Assembly (NCBI GenBank): GCA_027069135.1
Contig: JALXFE010000539.1
Span: 1-64,000, forward strand
Direction of reading: 5' to 3'
DNA from: Thermoanaerobaculia bacterium
GTDB lineage: Bacteria > Acidobacteriota > Thermoanaerobaculia > Multivoradales > JAHZIX01
DNA: 64,000 bases
The notes below the pieces were generated by a model. That model was not told the DNA's origin. It saw only the letters and a list, made by a program, of their open reading frames with translations, and did no database searches. Each line of letters begins with the position of its first letter. Position 1 is the stretch's first letter. The translations under genes were made by a program, and so were the position numbers. Shown piece by piece: positions 52,901 through 60,600 of this stretch.

Positions 52901-54622
52901 TCCGGGGCGGGTTCCCCCCTTCGCCGCGTCGTGACCCTGAGGCCTTGCGACGGAGCCCGAGGTTCCCTCGGGGACGCGGCCTCCGGGGACGGCGATGTAC
53001 CGCGGGCGGTCGAGCGAGCCCTCGGAGATCTTCTGGATCTCCTGGCGGCCGTCGATCAGGAGGGAGGTGCTTCGGCGCCTCGGCTGTGGATCGTCACCGC
53101 CGGTGCCGTGGCCGTCGGCGGGGAAACCCTGTCCAACCCCGTCGGCGGGGCAGTGCGGGGCCTTGCCGGGGTTCTCGCCCACGAGCATCCGGAGCTTTTC
53201 GGAGGGCTCGTGGATCTTGAATCCGGCGTGGATCCGGCCACCGCCGGGCCAGCCCTATGGCGAGAGATCGTCGGCTCCGCCGGGGCGGAGCGAGGGGCGC
53301 TGCGCCGGGGGCGGCGGTTCGTCGCCCGACTGCGGGAGGCCTCGCCGGGGGAGGTCCCGACCTCAGATTCCGGGGAACCGGCCTTTCCTCTCCGCGAGGA
53401 AGCGGGTTATCTCATCACCGGCGGCTTCGGAGCCTTGGGCCTCGAGGTCGCCCGCTGGCTCGCCGCCCGGGGAGCTCGCCATCTAGCGTTGCTGGGCCGC
53501 AGGATCCCCGAGGACGGCTCAGCGCCCCAGGATGTCCTCACCGAGCTAGAAGCGGCGGGTTGCAAGATCTACCCCCTGGGTGCCGATGTCGCGGACGCTT
53601 CAGCGTTGAGCGCCGCCCTGGAGCACTACTCCGGGCCTCCTTGGAGGGGTGTGATCCATGCCGCGGGGCGGGTGGGCGACGCGAGCCTCCGGGGAACCGA
53701 CGGGGAACATCTGGCGGAGGTTCTCGCTCCCAAGGTGGCGGGGGGGTGGAATCTCCATCGATGCTTCGAGGAGACCCCCCTCGACTTCTTCTGGCTTTTC
53801 TCCTCGGCCGCCGGAGTGTTGGGCAATCCCGGCCAGGGGGCCTACGCGGCGGCCAACGCCTTTTTGGGAGCCCTGGCGGAATACCGTAAGAGCCAAGATC
53901 TGCCGGCCCGGGCTTTCCATTGGGGACCTTGGGGAGAGGTTGGCTTCGTGGCTCGCCAAGGGGCGGAGCTCCGGGAGCGGTTGGAGACGCAGGGTTTCTT
54001 CCTCATGGAAACCTCGGCGGGACTCGAAGCCCTGGGGCGGGCGGCGGGAAGCTCGCTCACCCAACCCCTGATCCTGGCCGCGGATTGGGCTCGCCTGGGT
54101 CGAAGCGGATCCCCATTGAGCCATTCACCGCTCCTGCAGGATCTTCTGCCGGCGGTGGCCCCGGCCCCGGCAGTCGGCGCTGCCGAGAGCCCCATGGGGG
54201 TCGACATGGAGGAAGCTCTGCGCTGTTCGACCCGGTCGGAGCGACCCCGGATCTTGGAGGGGTACCTGCGCCGCCGCCTCGGGAAAGTGTTGAAGACTCC
54301 CGCCCACCGTTTCGCCGCCGAGGTTCCGCTGACCGCCCATGGTCTCGATTCCCTGGTGGCCGTCGAGGTGCGCACAGCCCTCGAATCGGAGCTGAAAATC
54401 TCGGTGCCCCTGGCCTGGCTGCTGCAGGGAGAAAGCCTGACGGGCCTTCGAGACCACCTCCTCAAAGCCCTCGAGGAGGCCTCGAGCTCCGATCTGGCAC
54501 CGCCGGAGCCGGCGGTGTCCGGTGTCGAGGCGGAGGACCTACTGGAACGCCTTGACGACCTACCACCGGAGGAGGTGGACCGGCTGCTGGCGCAGATGGA
54601 AGGTCAGGAGGTGGCCCTATGA
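46994..54622 (+). CDS. FAAL-PKS hybrid: FAAL-ACP-KS-AT-DH-KR-ACP
   Basis: A 2542-residue protein that starts a second acyl chain. The FAAL (about 5-570; LQYTSGSTAAPKG, VPDFHDDGLIQGVVL, GRLKDLIILAGRNLYPQD) loads an ACP (Ser632). The KS (about 694-1110) has Cys864 in DSACSAS and both histidines in EAHGTGT and NLGHLET. The AT (about 1229-1530) has GHSLGE with Ser1319 and an unusual VAAH specificity motif. The DH (about 1580-1860) has His1617 in HRVAGTMVLP and LLDSAW. The KR (about 1895-2330) has TGGFGALG, FSSAAG and GQGAYAAAN. The last ACP uses Ser2453. No ER is present, so one extension giving an alpha,beta-unsaturated acyl chain is expected. The ATG at 46994 with AGGAG six bases upstream is preferred to the TTG at 46967. 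Confidence 0.92.
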   Translation: MMDGESSCGSLVDLLCLRARLEGDRRAKSFLPATGGPAIHRTYSELHRAALSMAAHLASTAAPGDRALLLYPPGLEFTEAFFGCLYAGLVAVPAPPPDPRRLERTLPRVRSILEDCAAKLILTTEGTLPALRGAADKLPSLRQIPWIATDSLAVQEDPGESFEAPRIGPETLAYLQYTSGSTAAPKGVRSTHAHILRNCRYLEEGLGYDRDSVQLSWVPDFHDDGLIQGVVLSIYTGFLGLRMAPLAVARRPLSWLKAMTDHRATHSGGPNFVYEMAAQRIRPADREGLDLSSWRVAYNAAEPIRASTLETFQEAFGPVGFRRETFYPAFGMAETTLIVSAKPHGAAPLVIPFDTEALELSGQAREVPPSAKAKTLVGCGAPLGAARFEIVDPETQSRQPEGQVGELWISDPCVADGYWGQPEATAQTFKARLAGSDDGPFLRTGDLAFLHREQVFIAGRLKDLIILAGRNLYPQDVELAAEGAHQSLRRGCGAAFAVEAEGKERLVIAQEAREGLFAAQAAAEAAEARGAIRQAVAEALDAEIWEIVLIAPGTLPKTSSGKIQRQACRILYQEGRLEVPSPPVAEPVASNIGALSVAEIATWLRRRLAEHRGCREEEIDPRQPFSRLGLGSTALVGLVGELEEKIGEKLSETFFWQHPTLEAVAAALAPGGCDGAVEVASANERHRRASQERQPVAIVGIGCRFPGAGSPEAFWRLLRDGIDAVGEVPPDRWPVEEYYHPEPRRAGKMSSRWGGFLDGVDGFDPYFFGISPREAERMDPQQRLLLEVTWEALEDAGIPPQSLAGSATGVWVGIGMSDYSRWLFEDGALSDAYAGTGGALSIAANRLSFFLDLRGPSLAVDSACSASLVAVERACRSLWRGETDLALAGGVNLILAPEVTVNFSQAGFLAPDGRSKAFDARADGYVRSEGAGVVVLKPLSRAQADGDPIYAVVLGGAVNQDGRSNGLTAPNPQAQERLILTACRDAGVDPRAIRAVEAHGTGTALGDPIEAQALGAARGARRESEPPCSLGSVKTNLGHLETAAGIAGLIKMALCLRHRRLVPSLHFEEPNPRIDFDALGLSVQTQEAPWESDGGPRLAGVSSFGFGGTNAHVILREAPVSTQPEVLGDDPRREDLVVLSAQDPQALRQRARDLRAALASGDGSPKEGLLRDLSWTTARRRSHLDHRLAVVARDLPELEEALVAFEAGDELRDLARGQRPFDGASPIAFVFSGQGGQWPAMGQELYATEPVFREALEAAARALAPHVDGDPLAELLAPPDRSRLEEIDVVQPLLFALQVALAALWRSWGVEPAAVIGHSLGEVAAVVVAGALSLEDGAQIICHRSQLMRMTSGGGAMLAVEMEVLALTALLQALGGQVEIAVINGPDSVAVSGEVEAVETLRLALEEKGIFCRRVKVDVAAHGPLMEPLTEPLGLLLAGLTPKTGDLRIFSTVLGDEVDGKDLDGSYWQRNLRRPVRFAEAVEKALENGVQTFVELGPHPLLVRAVGRMGERAQKNLLAIGSLRREEGERRQMLRGLGALYCRGVEPRWPAVAPTTGRTVSLPTYPWQRQRYWLERRRSPLPSDHPLLGRRLDSARNSETLWQTTLEKDRVDFLSSHRVAGTMVLPGTAYLEMAVQAGGALADVEFRQPLWIGDEALEAGEVELQTTVFEEPEGRGRRFEIYSRSGDEAWVRNACGRCEPARPSRPVEALDISALQERLGAGTEAEDFYRDLATRGYDYGPQHRQVHRLWSGDREVLVELRSGLEKGLWTLHPALLDSAWQGLAAWFENVADGDLWLPARVGEFQASSMSGPPAWARIEASEVSISRITARVDLFDRDGRHLSRTEGLELRRSSLKPPVGLGSPGAASPASPDTASPDTASPDTASRGPSLYTVEWREAPSSRASELALEPERWMILEDQGGVGRALAEELQRRGHQAILFPAFPGGSPGGERTEGEAEAWGRAFKEAASGAGSPLRRVVTLRPCDGARGSLGDAASGDGDVPRAVERALGDLLDLLAAVDQEGGASAPRLWIVTAGAVAVGGETLSNPVGGAVRGLAGVLAHEHPELFGGLVDLESGVDPATAGPALWREIVGSAGAERGALRRGRRFVARLREASPGEVPTSDSGEPAFPLREEAGYLITGGFGALGLEVARWLAARGARHLALLGRRIPEDGSAPQDVLTELEAAGCKIYPLGADVADASALSAALEHYSGPPWRGVIHAAGRVGDASLRGTDGEHLAEVLAPKVAGGWNLHRCFEETPLDFFWLFSSAAGVLGNPGQGAYAAANAFLGALAEYRKSQDLPARAFHWGPWGEVGFVARQGAELRERLETQGFFLMETSAGLEALGRAAGSSLTQPLILAADWARLGRSGSPLSHSPLLQDLLPAVAPAPAVGAAESPMGVDMEEALRCSTRSERPRILEGYLRRRLGKVLKTPAHRFAAEVPLTAHGLDSLVAVEVRTALESELKISVPLAWLLQGESLTGLRDHLLKALEEASSSDLAPPEPAVSGVEAEDLLERLDDLPPEEVDRLLAQMEGQEVAL
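52601..52645 (+). repeat. In-frame 15-bp tandem repeat in the DH-KR linker
   Basis: GCTTCCCCAGACACG is repeated three times without a mismatch, with partial copies on both sides. It encodes ASPDT repeats in the linker between the DH and KR regions. Confidence 0.85.
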
Positions 54623-57600
54623 GTCCCGCTCGTCGAGACCTGGAAGAGAAGCGAGAACGCCTCCGGGCCCTGCTGAAGAAGAAGGCGGGAGTTGCTGCCG
54701 GGCCGTTTCCTCTCTCCGTCGGCCAGCAGGCTTTGGCCTACATTCAGGACCTGGCCCCGGAGAGCTCGGCTTACCACGTGGTGTTCTGCGCCCGTTGCCG
54801 TGAACCCTTAGACGGGGAGCGTCTGCGCCGCGCCTTGGAAGAGCTTCTGCAACGCCACGCGGCGCTCCGGACCACCCTCCTCGGCAGGAGCTGCGGCGAG
54901 CGCCGTCAGGAGGTGGGAGCAGCTCCGGCGGTGGAGCTCATCGGCGCCGAGGATCTGGTGGAAGAGAACCTGGAGGAAGCCTTGGGTCAGCACCTGGGCC
55001 AGCACCTGGGCCAGCGTCTGCGCCAGCCCTTCGACCTGGCCGCAGAGGCGCCGATTCGATGGTCGATCTTGCGCCGGGGCCCGGCGGATCACATTCTCTT
55101 CCTTCTCTTCCACCACATCGCCATCGATTTCTGGTCTCTCGGGTTGCTCCTGGAGGAGCTCGATCTCCTCCTGAAGGAGCAACCGCTGCCGGCCCTCGGA
55201 GCTTCCTACCGGCGGTTTGTCTCGCACCAGCGCGATGCCCTGGCCGGGAGCGTCGGGGAACGGTTGCGCCGATACTGGCGGCAGCGATTGGCCGACTTGC
55301 CGCCGGCCTTAGACCTGCCCACGGACCGACCACGGCCGAAGGAGCGATCCTTTGAAGGAGCGACAGCTCTCCTGCGTTTCGAGGCCGCGGAGACGGAGGC
55401 GGCGCGGAAACTGGCTCGTGAATCCGGCGCCACCCTCTTTGCCACGTTGCTGGCGGTGTTGCAGATTCTCCTGCGCCGGTGGTCCGGCCAGCGGGATCTG
55501 CTGGTGGCGACACCGGTAGCGAACCGGGATGGCGGTTTTGAGAAGACCGTGGGCTATTTCGTCCACCAGGTGGCCATCCGCGGAGATCGGGGCCTCGAAG
55601 CTCCTTTCGCCGAGGTGGTGGAACAGGTTCGGGATCGCAGCCTGGAGGCGGTCGAGCATTGTGCGCTGCCCTTTGCGGAGTTGGTGAACCTTCTCGATCT
55701 GCCTCGGAATCCGAGCCGTGCACCGCTGTGTGACGTCGGTTTCGCCCTCGAGACCCCGCGCATGGACCGACGGGGGATTTTTTCTCTGCTCCTGGGGGAT
55801 GTCGGCGCTTCGGTCGAGCTGGGTGGAAAGGCCTGGGAGGCGGTCGATCTACCCCAGCAGGAGGGGCAGCTCGATCTCAACCTCCACCTGCTCGAGGGGG
55901 AAGGGGGCTTAGGCGGTCTGGTGGCCTACGATACGGCTCTCTTCGATGGCTCGACGGTCGAGCGCCTCCTCTCGCAGCTGCGCCGCTTGCTTTCCGGGAT
56001 CGCCGCCCGGCCCCATCTCCCCGTGGGGGACCAGCCGCTGCTCGGCAGGGTCGAGGAGCAGCAGCTGTTGGCCCTCGGAACCGGGGCCGAGGCGTCCCGG
56101 GCGGAAGGCTCCATGGTGGACGCGGTCCTGGAACGTTGCCGCCGACAGCCGGAGGAGGTGGCGGTCGAGGATTGCGCCGGATCGATGACCTATGGAGCCC
56201 TGGAAGCGCGATCCGAAAGACTGGCCCGGCGGCTGCGAGCCCTGGGGGTCGGGCCGGAGGTTCCGGTGGCGGTGCTGGAGGAACCTTGCCCGCAGATGGT
56301 GGTGGCCTGGTTGGCGATCTTGAGATGTGGCGGCGTCTACCTGCCCCTCGATCCCCAGAATCCCCCGGCCCGGTTGCGCGAGATGCTGGGACCACAGACG
56401 ATGGATTCCACATCGGGCGCCCCTTGCCGGATTCTGGTAAGCCGCCGCGAGATTCTGCAGGCTGTTTTCGCAGAGAAGGGGATCCTCGCCGGTCTGGACA
56501 TTCTGGATCCCGAAGAGGATGCGGGCTCCGAGGTCGCCCGAGCGGCTGCCGCGACGACACGCCCTTCTCCGATCCATCCGCTGCAGCTCGTCAACCTAAT
56601 TTTCACCTCCGGCTCCACGGGTCGGCCGAAGGGGGTGGCAATCCCCCATAGAGCCCTCCACAACGTGGTGACCTGGTATGGGAATCTTCTGAATCTGGGG
56701 CCCCGGGACCGGGTTCCCAATACCCTGCGACCGGGATTCGATCCGGCCGGGTTGGAGGTTTGGTCCACCCTCCTGGCCGGCGCGACCCTGGTCGTACCGG
56801 AGGCCGAAGATCGAGCCTCCGGTCAGCGGTTTGCCCGCTGGTTGGCGCGGCAGAGAATCACCGCTGCCACCGTACCGGCACCCCTGGGGGAATCCCTGTT
56901 GGCGGCCCAACTGCCGGACGATCTGCGCTTGCGCCACCTGGTTCTGGGGGGCGAAGCCCTGCGCCGCAGGCCCGGTGCGGATCTCACCTTCGAGGTTCAC
57001 AATCACTACGGCCCGACGGAGGCCACCATCGTCGCCTGCGGTGGCCCGGTGGCCGTGGCCTCGGAGCAGACCGTCCCGGACGTCGGCCGGCCGGTGGACG
57101 GGGTCTCGATCCTCCTCCTCGACGATCGGCTGCAGCCCAAGCCCCGGGGGGGCGTTGGAGAAGTCTTTATCCGAGGCGTCGGTGTCGCGCGGGGATATCT
57201 CGGCCGGCCCGCCCTGACCGCCGCGGCCTTCCTTCCGGATCCTTCAGGCTCCGAGAAGGGGGGACGGATCTACCGCAGCGGCGATCTCGGTCGCTGGGGG
57301 AAGGATGGAAACCTCCAGCTTCTGGGGCGCAAGGACGAGCAGATCAAGATCCGGGGATTTCGGGTCGAGCTCGAAGAGGTTGAGCGAGCTCTCTGCACCC
57401 TGCCGGAAGTGGCCGCCGGGGTCGTGGTCCCGCAAGGAGCCGGCTCCAACCGAGCGATCCTGGTGGCCTACGTGGTCCCTGGAGATTCCCGGAAGAAGCC
57501 CGACCGAGAGCTCCTGGGAGCCACCCTCGCCCAGCATCTTCCCGAGTACATGGTGCCCACCCGATGGGTCTTTCTCGAGGCCTTGCCGCTCACCGCTAAC

Positions 57601-60600
57601 GGCAAGGTGGATCGTCGGGCTCTGGCTGTGCGGAGGATCTCCGGTCCCTCTACGGTCGCCGTCGCTGCCAGCGAGGCCGAACGGAGAATCGCTCGGATCT
57701 GGGGCCAGGTCCTGGGTCTTAAGATCGTCCCGCCCGAAGCGAATTTCTTCGATTTGGGGGGTAACTCGCTTCTGCTGGGAGAGACCCTGAGTCCGTTGGA
57801 GGAATCCCTCGGCCACTCCCTGACGCTGGTCGAGCTGCTGCGCTATCCCACCGTACGGAGTCTGGCCCACCACCTGGAAGGTCCCGCGACTCCGGAGGAC
57901 AGCCGGTCGGAAGGTATTTCCCCAGAGCTCTTCAAGGCCGAGCCCATCGCCGTGATCGGGATGGCCGGAAGATTTCCCGGTGCGGCTTCGATCCGGGAGC
58001 TGTGGGATCTGCTGCGCGACGGAAGGGAGGGATTGCGATCCTTCTCCGAGGACGAGCTTGCGGCCGCCGGAGCTCCCGCTAGAGCCCTCCGCGACGACCG
58101 CTTCGTCGCAGCTGGAGGGATTCTTCAAGATATCGAGGAATTCGACGCGCCGTTTTTCGGCCTCAACCCCCGGGAAGCGGAGATTCTCGACCCCCAACAA
58201 CGGATTTTCCTGGAATGTGCCTGGCAGGCCTTGGAGGATGCCGGCTACGTTCCGGGCGGGGAGGACCGTACCGGGGTCTTTGCCGGGAGCGGCCAGAGTA
58301 CCTATCTGCGTCATCATCTGGAAGGCCACGACGAGCTTTCGAGATCCGTCGGCGACTACCAGCTGACGATCTCCAACGATAAAGACTTCCTCGCTCCGCG
58401 GGTGGCCTACCGGCTGGATCTCAAGGGACCGGCGGTCAATGTTCAGACCGCCTGCTCAACCTCCTTGGTGGCGGTGCATCTGGCCTGTCAAAGCCTGCGT
58501 GCCGGCGAATGCGAGATGGCGCTGGCCGGGGGGGTGACCCTGCGGCTCCCCCAGACTTCCGGATATCGCTACCAGGAAGGCATGATCCTATCTCCGGACG
58601 GCCATTGTCGCCCCTTTTCCGAGGGCGCCGCCGGCACGGTGGGGGGCAACGGTGTCGGGGTCGTGCTCCTCAAGCCCCTGAGCCGCGCCTTGGCAGACGG
58701 GGATCCCATCCACGGGGTGATCCCGGGTTCCGCCATCAACAACGACGGCTCCCTCAAGGCCGGTTTCACGGCTCCCAATGTCGGGGGGCAGGCGGCGGTG
58801 ATTCGTCGGGCGCTGGCGGCGGCGGGAGCGCAGGCCTCGGAGATCGACTACATCGAGGCCCACGGAACGGCGACGGAGCTGGGGGATCCCATCGAGGTGG
58901 CAGCCCTGAATCGGGTGTTGCAGGGTGTGTCGGGACCGGTGGGGCTGGGATCCGTCAAATCCAATCTGGGCCACCTGGACACCGCCGCCGGGGTCACCGG
59001 GCTGATCAAAACCCTGCTGGCTCTCGAGCATGAGGAGATTCCCCGCACGCTGCATTATGAGTCGCCCAATCCCCGCATCGACTTCGGGGAAGGTCCCCTG
59101 GAAGTCGTGGCTCAGAATCGTCCCTGGCCGCGGCGGGAGGGGCGAGCGCGGCGGGCCGGCGTGAGCTCCTTCGGGATCGGCGGCACCAACGCCCACGTGA
59201 TCGTGGAGGAAGCACCGACCCGGGCACCGGCGGCTGTCCCGGGCTCGGCCCCGGCAGCTGGGCCGGAGCGGCCCGCGGAGCTGTGGGTTCTCTCGGGTCG
59301 AACTCCCCGAGCTCTGGATCAGGTCCGGGAAGATCTGGGGGGGTACCTAAGCGAGCATCCCTCGACGTCCCACCGGGCCGTGGCCCATACCCTGCAGGCC
59401 GGTCGGCGTGCCTTCGAAGCTCGGGCTGCGGTGGTCCTTCGTCCGGACGAGGACGGGGGGACAGTTCTGGCGGATGCGGGCCGGGGGCATCGGGGAACAG
59501 CCCGCAACCCGGCGGCACCCCGGATCTACCTCTTCCCTGGCCAGGGAGCCCAATACCCCTCCATGGGGCGGGAGCTCTACGAAGGCTTCGAGGTGTACCG
59601 GCGGCACCTGGACCGGTGCGCGGAAATTCTCGAGCCTCGTCTGGGGTTGGATCTGCGGCACTGGTTGCACCGGGATGTGGCCGACGAGGAAGCCGCGGCC
59701 CGGTTGCGGCACACGGACCTGGCCCAGCCGGCGCTCTTTGCCGTCGCCTCCTCGCTGGTCGAGCTGTGGAGATCCTTGGGGGTCGAAGCCACCGCCATGA
59801 TCGGTCATTCCATCGGCGAATGGGTGGCGGCCTGGGAGAGCGGTGTCCTCGATCTGGAATCGGCCCTCACCTTGGTGGCAGCCCGGGGGCGTTTGATCCA
59901 TGCCCTGCCCCCGGGGGAGATGGTCAGCGTCGCCCTCGGTGAAGAAGAGCTCCGGTCCCTTATCCGGCCCTTCCTTCGGGAAGGGATTTCGCTGGCCGCC
60001 GTCAACGGTCCCCGGCAAGGGGTCGTTTCCGGTTCTGCCCCCGCCATGGCGGGCCTGGTGGAGGCGTTGCAACGAGAGGGGGTAGAGCACCGTCGGCTCC
60101 ACACTTCCCACGCCTTTCACTCCGGGATGATGGACCCCTGTTTGGAGGCCTTCCGGGACGAGGTGCGCAAGGTGGCGCTCAAGGCTCCCCAACGTCCCTT
60201 CGTATCCAACGTCACCGGCCGATGGATACGAGACGAAGAGGCGACAGATGCCGAATATTGGGTCGGGCAATTGCGTTCCACGGTACGTTTTTCAGACGCC
60301 CTGGCGAGCGCCGCCGCCCAGTACGAAGAGGCGACCTTTCTCGAGTGTGGCCCCGGTCGCAGCTTGGCCAGCTTCGTGCGCAGCACGTTGCCCGGGGCTC
60401 GCGCCGTCTCGTGCCTGCCTCATCCCAAGAGCGGAGCCGGAGCCCGGGAGACCTTCCTCGAAGCGATCGGAAGGCTGTGGCTCGAGGGGCAGGAGATCCG
60501 CTGGCAAGGCCTCGACCCGACACCGCCAGCGCGTCTTTCCCTGCCGACCTATCCCTTTCAGAGGGAGCGCTATTGGATCGATCCACCGGAGGCGATTGCC

